DNA from: Prevotella sp.
GTDB lineage: Bacteria; Bacteroidota; Bacteroidia; Bacteroidales; Bacteroidaceae
Direction: 5' to 3'
Assembly: GCA_017617615.1 (NCBI GenBank)
Contig: JAFZVV010000002.1
Location: 1 to 64,000 of the forward strand
Length of the DNA stretch: 64,000 nt
The translations under genes and the position numbers were made by a program. This document shows, piece by piece, positions 9,239 to 19,496 of the stretch (positions within the stretch are counted from its first letter, which is position 1; each line of letters starts with the position of its first letter). A model generated the notes under the pieces. That model was given only the letters and a program-made list of their open reading frames with translations. It was not told the DNA's origin and made no database searches.

Positions 9239-9323
9239 TGGTGCGCCTGAAAGGACTCGAACCTTCACGTCGTGAGACACTAGATCCTAAGTCTAGCGCG
9301 TCTGCCAATTCCGCCACAAGCGC
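9239..9323 (-). tRNA. tRNA-Leu, anticodon UAG
   Basis: The minus strand folds as a class II tRNA of 85 nt with an encoded CCA. The acceptor arms GCGCTTG and CAGGCGC pair over 7 bp, with a G-T wobble. The anticodon stem-loop is CTAGA-CTTAGGA-TCTAG with anticodon TAG. A variable arm follows (TGTCTCACGACGTG), then the T arm with GGTTCGAGTCC. It reads leucine CUA-type codons. Confidence 0.97.
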
Positions 9324-9444
9324 ATTTCCGTTAAGGCGGTGCAAAGGTAAGAAAAAGAAATCGAAAGCGCAAAATATTACGGGCTTTATTGTCGTCGCTT
9401 CAGTTTTTCTTCATCCTACAGGCTTGTAATTCGGTTTTTTTTCC

Positions 9445-9452
9445 TAAATTTG
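9445..9452 (+). promoter_or_regulatory. Bacteroidota -7 promoter box for the HD-domain gene
   Basis: TAAATTTG matches TAnnTTTG 25 bases upstream of the ATG at 9477. It overlaps an in-frame TTG codon, which argues against that upstream start. Confidence 0.65.
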
Positions 9453-9476
9453 CCACATCATGCAAAACCCCGTAAT

Positions 9477-10166
9477 ATGATGAAAGAAGATATCGTACGC
9501 CTGCTCCTTGAAGTGCCCCAAAACGAAAAAAACCAAGAAGAGCGACTGGGCAAACTGAAAGAGGAGTTCATCCGCCTGCTCCAAGAGACACAACGAGAAG
9601 GAATGGACAAAGTGCTTGTGGCACTTGAAAAGAAAGGCTTTTTCACGGCTCCTGCCTCAGCCGGCAAGCACCTCAACCACAAGGGAGGCCTGTTGGAACA
9701 CTCGATGATCGTCTGTTGCCTCGCGCTGAAAATCCGCGACCAACTGGCAGGTCTGGATTCCGAATTGGAGGAGAAGGTGAAGACGGAGAATGTGGTCATC
9801 GCTGCCTTGCTCCACGACTTCTGCAAGGCCATCACCTATAAGGAAACGGAGAAATGGCGCAAGGATGCCAACAACCGATGGGAATCGTACATGGGCTATG
9901 TAGCCGATTACTCCAGTTTGCCCATCGGCCATGGGGAGAAGTCGGTAGTGATGCTGCTGCTAACAGGATTGAAACTGAAGTCATCAGAAATCATGGCCAT
10001 CCGCTGGCACATGGGTGCATGGGACCTGAACTTCCAGAGTTACGAGATGAAAGAGAGCATTGGGGCTGCCAACAGCAACTTCCCCCTTGTCACCATCCTG
10101 CAGTCGGCCGACTCGATGGCCACGCATATCCTGGAGAAGCGATTTGAAACGAAGGACACCAAATGA
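9477..10166 (+). CDS. HD-domain metal-dependent phosphohydrolase
   Basis: The start is ATGATG at 9477, just after the promoter box. The 229-aa cytosolic protein has no signal peptide. HD-superfamily metal ligands are visible in order: His in HKGGLLEHS, the HD pair in LLHDFCK, His in PIGHGEKS, His in RWHMGAW and Asp in SADSMATH. Family members hydrolyse phosphate esters such as (d)NTPs or nucleotide second messengers, or trim RNA 3' ends. The N-terminal 50 residues are a charged helical region. The natural substrate is not evident. The gene is monocistronic and ends at a repeat and a terminator. Confidence 0.88.
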   Translation: MMKEDIVRLLLEVPQNEKNQEERLGKLKEEFIRLLQETQREGMDKVLVALEKKGFFTAPASAGKHLNHKGGLLEHSMIVCCLALKIRDQLAGLDSELEEKVKTENVVIAALLHDFCKAITYKETEKWRKDANNRWESYMGYVADYSSLPIGHGEKSVVMLLLTGLKLKSSEIMAIRWHMGAWDLNFQSYEMKESIGAANSNFPLVTILQSADSMATHILEKRFETKDTK

Positions 10167-10167
10167 T

Positions 10168-10222
10168 GCAGGCTTCGGCCTTCGGCCCATTCAAAATTGA
10201 GAATTGAAAATTGAAAATTGAT
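10168..10222 (+). repeat. Short copy of the modular intergenic repeat
   Basis: It has GGCTTCGGCC-TTCGGCCC followed by three to four ATTGAAA heptads. Only the hairpin and heptad modules are present, directly after the HD-domain stop. Confidence 0.75.
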
Positions 10223-10245
10223 TCTTGGGAAGTACAAATAAACCT

Positions 10246-10276
10246 ATCCCCACACTCCGCAAAGAAGTGTGGGGAT
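10246..10276. terminator. Bidirectional terminator
   Basis: Arms ATCCCCACACT and AGTGTGGGGAT (11 bp, perfect) surround CCGCAAAGA, and ATTTTGG follows. It serves the HD-domain gene and, on the other strand, the 10323 gene. Confidence 0.88.
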
Positions 10277-10322
10277 TTTGGTGCATCATGATTGCTCATG
10301 CTGTGTATATCAGGGGTATGGA

Positions 10323-10967
10323 TTACCTGTGACCGAACGAGCGGCCGGAGGGTCCGCGATTGCCGCGGCTGGCAGAAGGACCGTGATTGCCGTGACCCAC
10401 TGCAGGACCGTGATTGCCGTGACCCACTGCAGGACCGTGGTTGCCGTGACCTACTGAAGGACCGTGGTTGCCGTGACCTACTGAAGGACCGTGACCATGA
10501 TGCATGGGGGCTGCCGGACGATTGAAGTGGTGACGGGCGTAGAAGCTGGCACTCCTATGGTTGTGACCTCCGCGGAAGCTCACATACACTGCGGGGCGAT
10601 GCATGAACATCCTGCCATGCGCATAACGGCTGTAGATAGTGAACGTCCAGCCACCGTTCCAGACGAGCGGACGGTAGAAGTAGGAGCTGGCCAGATAGCG
10701 GTCGTACTGCCAGGTGCTGAGCACAAAACGCAGGTCGCGGTTGCGCACCTCCCACCAGGGACCGAGCACGTCGGCATGGGTGTTCATGTTGAGCAGGTAG
10801 TCGAGGTTGATTTCATACACAGCCTCGTACTGCTCGTTGGTCAGACCAAGTTCGTATGCCATCTTGTCGCTGAGGAACAGGGCCTCGCTGCGAGAGGCAT
10901 TGTATGTCATTGCGTTGGCCGAGATGGCTATCGTCATCATCATTGCCATGAGCATCATCTTCTTCAT
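10323..10967 (-). CDS. Exported Gly/His-rich repeat protein, function unknown
   Basis: The 214-aa protein begins with a signal peptide (MKKMMLMAMMMTIAISANA). Residues about 28-60 are helical (LFLSDKMAYELGLTNEQYEAVY), like the LTxEQ helices of Spy/CpxP-type periplasmic proteins. Residues 60-140 are rich in Tyr, Trp and Arg. The C-terminus holds 9-residue repeats HGNHGPSVG/HGNHGPAVG, full of histidine. The repeat tail could bind metal, but this is inference. It is transcribed away from the AraC-type gene at 11245. Confidence 0.8.
   Translation of the reverse strand: MKKMMLMAMMMTIAISANAMTYNASRSEALFLSDKMAYELGLTNEQYEAVYEINLDYLLNMNTHADVLGPWWEVRNRDLRFVLSTWQYDRYLASSYFYRPLVWNGGWTFTIYSRYAHGRMFMHRPAVYVSFRGGHNHRSASFYARHHFNRPAAPMHHGHGPSVGHGNHGPSVGHGNHGPAVGHGNHGPAVGHGNHGPSASRGNRGPSGRSFGHR
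10351..10485. repeat. 27-bp tandem repeat inside the Gly/His protein gene
   Basis: Four units of exactly 27 bp (10378, 10405, 10432, 10459) plus a degenerate unit at 10351 encode 9-residue repeats. Adjacent units are identical in pairs, so recent duplication is likely. Confidence 0.9.
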
Positions 10968-11244
10968 AATGGTAATATTTTGATGGTTATTATTCGTTGT
11001 TTTCTACGGCAAAGGTAGTGCAAACCGGATGCCTACGAAAAGGATTAAGCCTAAAGTGAGATAGGCCTTTCCCTAATGTTTGAGGGAAAAACCCCATTGT
11101 GGCATCATTTAGCACATTTCCGGCACCCGAAATCATCCGATTCAATCAAAAAATGAAGTTAACCAGCGGTGTTTTCAAAAAAATTGCGTAATTTCGCAAC
11201 CTAACCACTTAACTACGCTATCAACAACCATATATAAGAATCCC

Positions 11245-11814
11245 ATGATGAACGACGAAGAAAAAAAAGAAATGCAACAGTTGCGCGCTGAAGTAGCACG
11301 ACTGGCAGAAGTGAACAAGAACCTGGTGGAGGGTACCGAGATGCTCATTGCCCGCAACATGATGCTGGCCGAGAAAATCGACGTTTACTATGAGGTACGC
11401 AGGAGAGTGGAATGGCTGAAAGACCTCGTGAGGAAGCACCGCGAGGTGATGGCACAGGCCGACCTGCGCGACGACGAGGAACTGCTGGCACTCATCGAGG
11501 CCCGTCTCGAAGGTGAGGAGATTCCATTGACACCAGAATTCGGACTCAAGGAAGTGGCAGAACTCGTGGGAACGACACAGACCCGCATCGTCACGCTATA
11601 CAAGGAGAAGACCATCTATCACTCGCTCGACAAGTACCTCGACTTCCTACGCCTCATGCGTGCACTTCGCTTGCTGAAAGACCATCCCCAGTACAGCATT
11701 GAAGCTATCGCCATGGATGCCGGCTTCAATACCGTGCGCACGCTGAACAGGAAAATCCAGGAGGCACTGGGCATCACACCCCGACAGTTCCGCGACATCA
11801 CCAACCCGGAATAA
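11245..11814 (+). CDS. AraC-type HTH transcriptional regulator with coiled-coil N-terminus
   Basis: The 189-aa protein has a heptad-rich N-terminal half (about residues 3-85, EEKKEMQQLRAEVARLAEVN...), predicted to be a coiled coil. From about 100 to 185 it has a double helix-turn-helix of the AraC kind: LKEVAELVGTTQTRIVTLYKE then SIEAIAMDAGFNTVRTLNRK and a closing LGITPRQFRD. There is no sugar-binding cupin and no receiver domain, so any signal input must be by partner protein or oligomerisation. A weak -7 box (TAATTTCG at 11189) lies upstream. Targets are unknown; the neighbouring GH8 gene is one possibility. Confidence 0.85.
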   Translation: MMNDEEKKEMQQLRAEVARLAEVNKNLVEGTEMLIARNMMLAEKIDVYYEVRRRVEWLKDLVRKHREVMAQADLRDDEELLALIEARLEGEEIPLTPEFGLKEVAELVGTTQTRIVTLYKEKTIYHSLDKYLDFLRLMRALRLLKDHPQYSIEAIAMDAGFNTVRTLNRKIQEALGITPRQFRDITNPE

Positions 11815-11855
11815 AACCAGACCTTCCGCATTCACCTACGGGCATTCCACTATCG

Positions 11856-11891
11856 GAGACGGGAAACATCCATTCCGTCTCTACTTTTTTC
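11856..11891 (+). terminator. Intrinsic terminator after the AraC-type gene
   Basis: Arms GAGACGG and CCGTCTC surround a 12-base loop, followed by TACTTTTTTCTT. Confidence 0.75.
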
Positions 11892-11996
11892 TTCGGATGA
11901 CAGGCACGGCATGTTGGGTGTTGGCCCATTGCCGTGCATGTAACAATATCTATAACATCTGATACAATCAAGGAAAAGTGATTGGGGTATTTTGCC

Positions 11997-12004
11997 TACT
12001 TTTG
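11997..12004 (+). promoter_or_regulatory. Bacteroidota -7 promoter box for the GH8 gene
   Basis: TACTTTTG lies 28 bases before the ATG at 12033. It decides the start, because the upstream ATG at 11982 lies before the promoter. Confidence 0.7.
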
Positions 12005-12032
12005 CAAGCAAATTGATAATTCAAGAAAAATA

Positions 12033-14237
12033 ATGAAAAAAACTTGTCTGTTAGGTCTCATCGCCATCATGCTTCCCCTCATGGCAATGGGACAATGGCC
12101 TATGCGCTCGCAAGGTCCCTGGGAGAAAGGGGCATTTGAAACCCGTCAGTATCGTAACCTCTTCGTGGAGATGGGCTATCGGTCGGATGCCGTGGAGAAG
12201 AAGTTGAAGGAAGTCTTCGACGACGTGTTCCACGGTCCGAACAAGGTGTATTTCGAAGTCGGCGACTCCATGGGATACATCTCCGACATCAAGAACCACG
12301 ACGTGCGCACCGAGGGAATGTCGTATGGTCTGATGATCGCCGTACAGTTCGGCGAGAAAGACATCTTCGACCGCCTGTGGCGTTGGAGCAAGAAATACAT
12401 GCAGCACCAGGACGGCATCCGTGAGGGCTACTTTGCCTGGAGTTGCAAGACCGATGGCACCCGCAATGCGCAGGGGGCAGCCTCCGACGGCGAGCTCTAT
12501 TTCATTACCGCCTTGCTCTTCGCCTCGAACCAGTGGGGCGACGACACGGGCATCAACTACAAGGCCGAGGCACAACGCATCCTCAACTGCATCCAGCCCA
12601 AGGAATACGAGCCCGAGCAGAGAGGCGGCTTCGGCGGTTTCGGCGGACCGCAGCAGACAGGTCCACAGAAGATGTTCCTCATCGATCCGGAAACGAAGCT
12701 CATCACCTTCACACCCGATGGGTTCGGACAGCGCTATACCGACCCCTCGTATCATATCCCTGCCTTCTATGAGGTATGGGCACGGTTTGCCGACGACGGC
12801 CGCAGCGAATTCTGGAACGAGTGCGCCCGGAAGAGCCGCGAGTTCCTGCACAAGGCCATACACCCCGAGACAGGCCTCAACCCCGACATGTGCCAGTATG
12901 ACGGCAGCGAGATGCAGATGCCGCGTTTCCCGGGCAGACCACCAGGACAGCAGCAGGGACAGCATGGACAGCAACAGGGGCAACAGGCACAGCCACAGGC
13001 TCCGCGTCGTAACGGCAGCAACAACTTCCGCTACGATTCCTGGCGTGTGCCGATGAACATCACCCTCGACTACGAATGGAGTTGCGCCGACCGTGACTGG
13101 CAGCGTCAGTATGGCGAGCGCATACAGAACTTCCTCTATAGCCAAGGCATCGACACCTTCGTCGACCAGTACCGCACCGACGGCACGCTGCCCGAGGGCA
13201 ACGAGATTCTTCCTGCCGGCGGATTCCGTAAATTGCGCCACAGCATCGGACTGGTGGCCACCTCGGCTGCCGCCTCGATGCTATGCAGCCACGACAAGCG
13301 CAAGGAGTTTGTCAAGGCTCTTTGGGAGGCCAAGCACGAGCCCTTCGAGGACGGCTATTTCGATGCCTACTACGACGGGCTGCTGCGTCTCTTCGCCTTC
13401 ATGCACCTGAGCGGCCATTACCGCATCATCTTCCCCGACCCCATCCGCGAGATGAAGACTGGCCATCTCTCCGCCACCATCGACACCGGTGCGGGTGGCA
13501 AGGTACTGTCGCTGAAATACGACGGACAGGAGGTCATCTCACAGTCGCAGATGCCCGAAGCCTTCGGTAGCACGTTCTGGACGAGTCCCCAGAAAGAGTG
13601 GAACTGGCCCCCAGTGCAGGAATTCGACAAATATCCCTATGAGATAGAGCACGACGGCAACCCCTTGGTCATTACCAGTGCGGTGAATCAGAAACTGGGA
13701 TTCCGCATCAAGAAAGCGTTCAGCACCGACGACGGCAACCATGCTTTGGTGGTGAAATACAGCATCATCAATGCCGGCAAGGAGTCGAGGAAGGTGGCGC
13801 CATGGGAGATTACCCGCGTGCCCAACGAGGGCTTGATTTTCTTCGACGCGCCAATAGACGGCATCACCCCGGCAAACCTCATGGCGTTCACCGCCTCGGA
13901 TGGCGCTGTATGGTATAAGACCGACGAAGCGCGGGAGAACAGGAAAATCAATGCCGACGGCAAGGGATGGCTTGCCTACCTGAACAACGGCCTGCTGCTC
14001 CTGAAGAAGTTTGAGGACCTCACCCCCGGTCAGCCCGCCCCCGGCGAGGCAGAGATTCAGGTGTATGTGAACCGGGGCAAGACCTACATCGAGTTGGAGA
14101 GTCAGGGTGCCTACACCACCCTCGCCCCCGGAGAGTCTCTCTCCTGGACCGTGCGCTGGCAGCTGGAGCCGTTCCAAGGCGATGCACCCTCGAAACAACT
14201 GGTGAAGAAAGTGAAGAAACTGATTAAGAAAAAGTAA
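12033..14237 (+). CDS. GH8 glycoside hydrolase (exo-oligoxylanase-like) fused to a DUF4380-like domain
   Basis: The start at 12033 gives 734 aa with a signal peptide (MKKTCLLGLIAIMLPLMAMG). Residues about 25-440 are a GH8 six-hairpin barrel. Glu94 in TEGMSYG is the likely general acid and Asp152 in AASDGELYF is the conserved sugar-binding or catalytic Asp. The family resemblance is to reducing-end xylose-releasing exo-oligoxylanases. A Gln/Pro-rich low-complexity insert (GQQQGQHGQQQGQQ) sits near residue 310. Residues from about 477 look like DUF4380, an aldose-mutarotase-like beta domain (motif STFWTSPQKEWNWPP). The C-terminus is Lys-rich. The GH8 call is firm; the second-domain role is unknown. 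Confidence 0.9.
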   Translation: MKKTCLLGLIAIMLPLMAMGQWPMRSQGPWEKGAFETRQYRNLFVEMGYRSDAVEKKLKEVFDDVFHGPNKVYFEVGDSMGYISDIKNHDVRTEGMSYGLMIAVQFGEKDIFDRLWRWSKKYMQHQDGIREGYFAWSCKTDGTRNAQGAASDGELYFITALLFASNQWGDDTGINYKAEAQRILNCIQPKEYEPEQRGGFGGFGGPQQTGPQKMFLIDPETKLITFTPDGFGQRYTDPSYHIPAFYEVWARFADDGRSEFWNECARKSREFLHKAIHPETGLNPDMCQYDGSEMQMPRFPGRPPGQQQGQHGQQQGQQAQPQAPRRNGSNNFRYDSWRVPMNITLDYEWSCADRDWQRQYGERIQNFLYSQGIDTFVDQYRTDGTLPEGNEILPAGGFRKLRHSIGLVATSAAASMLCSHDKRKEFVKALWEAKHEPFEDGYFDAYYDGLLRLFAFMHLSGHYRIIFPDPIREMKTGHLSATIDTGAGGKVLSLKYDGQEVISQSQMPEAFGSTFWTSPQKEWNWPPVQEFDKYPYEIEHDGNPLVITSAVNQKLGFRIKKAFSTDDGNHALVVKYSIINAGKESRKVAPWEITRVPNEGLIFFDAPIDGITPANLMAFTASDGAVWYKTDEARENRKINADGKGWLAYLNNGLLLLKKFEDLTPGQPAPGEAEIQVYVNRGKTYIELESQGAYTTLAPGESLSWTVRWQLEPFQGDAPSKQLVKKVKKLIKKK

Positions 14238-14284
14238 AGAGCCCCACCTGGAAAAAGACGGGACAAGAAAAAGCCCAACATCGT

Positions 14285-14318
14285 TTACCCCCAACCGGTC
14301 AAGGCCGATTGGGGGTAA
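14285..14318. terminator. Terminator between GH8 and GT2 genes
   Basis: Perfect 10-bp arms TTACCCCCAA and TTGGGGGTAA surround a 14-base loop. The genes converge here, 10 bases from the GT2 stop. Confidence 0.85.
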
Positions 14319-14328
14319 TTGGTTCATC

Positions 14329-15303
14329 TTATCTTTTCCTCAACTCTTGGATGAACAAGAACAATCGAGGGAAATGGTGAAGAAGGATGGTCACGACACG
14401 TTGTCTCCAACCGTTTGAAAAACGCATATGGAGAGTGTCTTTATGCAAACGGTCCATGATTTCGCGTCTTTCTTTTGCACTATCAATGCGTGTGACGGTC
14501 CATCGAATCAAGCAAATCAGTGTAACGAATGCGTCATCCCGAACCTTGAGTCTTTCTTCGGCTGTGATGCCTTCCATCAGCGACAATTTCCATAACTCCT
14601 TGACAACAATGCTGAAATCCATCGCCTTCTTGTAATAGAACGTATTGGTTGCGGAGCCAAGCCTCCTCACTCTATATCTGTAGATGGTCCAATTGGTGAG
14701 AAGGCATCGCCGGGCTTTGAGGTAACATTCATGGATAAAAGGTATATCTTGGAAGTAGATGCCGGGCACGAAGCCAATGTTGTTTTCCAACAGGAACCTG
14801 CGGAGGTATAGCGCACGCCATTTATAACAACAATAGGGACTGAGGACTTTCAACAGGATGTCTCTCCCCGTTTTCTCCTCAGACTGCAAGGCCTCTTGGT
14901 TGACATGGAGAGGTGTAGAAACGTCTTCGTCGGCGAAGGTGACGAATTGAGCCAACACGACATCGGGCTTGGATGACATGGCATGTGCCAACAGCGGTCC
15001 CACGCTGTTTTCGACCAACAGGTCGTCGGGGTCGTTGAAAAGGATGTATTCGCCTTTTGCCATGCCGAGTCCCACATTGAGTGCCACCGACAGCCCTTGG
15101 TTTGCTTGATTGACAACGCGGATGTTGTCATGAGCGTTGATGATGTCTGCCACCACATCCATGCTGTGGTCTGGAGTGCCGTCGTTGATGATGATGAGTT
15201 CAAAAATGTCATCCGTCAGACCTTGGCGGAAAAGGCTCTCCATATAATCACGGATATATTCCTCCACCTTGTAAACAGACACAATGATGCTAAGTTGTAT
15301 CAT
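14329..15303 (-). CDS. GT2-family glycosyltransferase
   Basis: The 324-aa protein starts with the canonical GT-A nucleotide-sugar fold: LSIIVSVYKVEEYI, then ELIIINDGTPDHSMD, then the metal-binding region ILFNDPDDLL (PDD in place of the common DxD). The acceptor region follows with CYKWRALYLRRFLLENNI and GIYFQDIPFIHE. There is no signal peptide or membrane segment, so it works at the cytosolic face. Such enzymes add sugars to capsule, O-antigen or exopolysaccharide. It stands alone with no polysaccharide gene cluster nearby and is more AT-rich than its neighbours, suggesting an isolated or acquired gene. Confidence 0.9.
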   Translation of the reverse strand: MIQLSIIVSVYKVEEYIRDYMESLFRQGLTDDIFELIIINDGTPDHSMDVVADIINAHDNIRVVNQANQGLSVALNVGLGMAKGEYILFNDPDDLLVENSVGPLLAHAMSSKPDVVLAQFVTFADEDVSTPLHVNQEALQSEEKTGRDILLKVLSPYCCYKWRALYLRRFLLENNIGFVPGIYFQDIPFIHECYLKARRCLLTNWTIYRYRVRRLGSATNTFYYKKAMDFSIVVKELWKLSLMEGITAEERLKVRDDAFVTLICLIRWTVTRIDSAKERREIMDRLHKDTLHMRFSNGWRQRVVTILLHHFPRLFLFIQELRKR

Positions 15304-15448
15304 AACAACATTTTGTTAAGTCTTTCAGTATTAGTTTAATGAGTAACCCTTTTCGCAGATTCCCTTGCAGGAGGGTTTACTCTGGTTCTGTGTTCTTTTT
15401 TTTAGGGTTAATCTAAATCTGCCTCAGATGTTTCCATCAGGTTTCAGT

Positions 15449-15505
15449 CCTTCTCCGAGCCTGGTTGGTGCGGTGCCCGAAAGGCATGACCATGCAGGGA
15501 GAAGG
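15449..15505 (-). terminator. Long imperfect hairpin downstream of the lipoprotein gene
   Basis: Arms CCTTCTCC and GGAGAAGG close a 41-base loop that contains smaller pairings (GCCCGAAAGGC). It follows the lipoprotein stop on the minus strand. The rest of the 15304-15519 gap shows nothing recognisable. Confidence 0.4.
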
Positions 15506-15519
15506 AGAAAGGTATAGCA

Positions 15520-16098
15520 TCACACCGTAGCCTCAATGCCTGCCACGGAGTCGCCTGGCACATCGATACGGGCCCGTTCGATATTCACGTCGCCCATACG
15601 TGAAATGGTAACGATAAAGGGGATATACTCCTCCGACAACTCATCGGGCGAGCCCACGCTACCAAGAAAATGGATGCCATTACTGTCGGCATCGTTGAAG
15701 ACCAGTCCCAGAATGACATTCTTCGAGAGGTATGCCTCGTCGACGAAGTCGTTGAACAGGCTCTTCGTGAACTTCTTCTCGAAGAACACACTGCCATCAG
15801 CCCGCGTAATCCTCACGCTGATGACATTGTTGCGGTAGCGCTTGCCATTGCTGTCGGTCACCACCGAGAGACTGTCGGAGGTGTATCGACTCACCGCCAC
15901 CTTATAGGTACTGCCAAGCCATTTCACCGTCTCTTCATTGTCGGTGGGGTTCATCTTATGGATGAGCGTATCTACCACCACCTCCTCACGCGGTGGCACG
16001 ATAATCTTGCTACGGATGGTGGATTTCTTTTCTTTCTCACACGACACCATGATGGCCATCGCCATCAAGACAGTCAAAAGGATAGGTATTCTTTTCAT
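15520..16098 (-). CDS. Lipoprotein of unknown function, DUF4738-like
   Basis: The start at 16098 gives 192 aa with a lipoprotein signal: a hydrophobic stretch then IMVSC, with Cys about 20 as the lipidation site followed by EKEKK. The mature protein has a charged linker, then a beta-rich domain of about 150 residues (YKVAVSRYTSDSLSVV, GVISVRITRADGSVFFEKKF-type strands). It resembles the DUF4738 family of Bacteroidota lipoproteins; this is a recollection, not a search. Its role is unknown. A good -7 promoter box lies upstream at 16195. Confidence 0.75.
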   Translation of the reverse strand: MKRIPILLTVLMAMAIMVSCEKEKKSTIRSKIIVPPREEVVVDTLIHKMNPTDNEETVKWLGSTYKVAVSRYTSDSLSVVTDSNGKRYRNNVISVRITRADGSVFFEKKFTKSLFNDFVDEAYLSKNVILGLVFNDADSNGIHFLGSVGSPDELSEEYIPFIVTISRMGDVNIERARIDVPGDSVAGIEATV

Positions 16099-16194
16099 TT
16101 CCAATATTTTTTCACTAGGGCTCCGGATTACGGACATTCGATGATTTCCGGACTTTCCGGAAAGCCGTAGGCAGAACTTCAAAATAAACTCGTG

Positions 16195-16202
16195 CAAAAT
16201 TA
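16195..16202 (-). promoter_or_regulatory. Bacteroidota -7 promoter box for the lipoprotein gene
   Basis: The minus strand reads TAATTTTG, about 100 bases before the ATG at 16098. It supports the short start rather than a longer open frame reaching 16251. Confidence 0.55.
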
Positions 16203-16264
16203 CATGAAAAAATTGCAAACCCCTCACACCAACGCCGGGAATGTTGCACAAAAAGACATTTTTA

Positions 16265-16296
16265 TTTGATTTTTCAGAGAATAATCCTTACTTTTG
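16265..16296 (+). promoter_or_regulatory. Bacteroidota promoter for the GH2 run
   Basis: TTTG at 16265-16268, a 20-base spacer, and TACTTTTG at 16289-16296, 51 bases before the GH2 start. Both elements match consensus and spacing. Confidence 0.8.
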
Positions 16297-16334
16297 TCAC
16301 TGCAAACTGCTTTTTCTACACTTTTGCCTCCTAA

Positions 16335-19436
<3,102 letters not shown>

Positions 19437-19496
19437 GTCCCGTGCGGTTTATCCGAAATCCCGGAAAACCACCCCAAAAAGAAAAAAACTACGAAA

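Noticed and set aside
9239..9323. tRNA-Leu as a phage or island attachment site
   Set aside because: No integrase gene and no duplicated tRNA 3' end were found in the window.
9168..9344. N-terminal extension of the 8328 protein
   Set aside because: The codons (ELADALDLGSSVSRREGSSPF) are the antisense of tRNA-Leu, a common false extension.
10378..10485. CRISPR-like spacing of the 27-bp units
   Set aside because: Units are contiguous without spacers and encode protein repeats; no cas genes are present.
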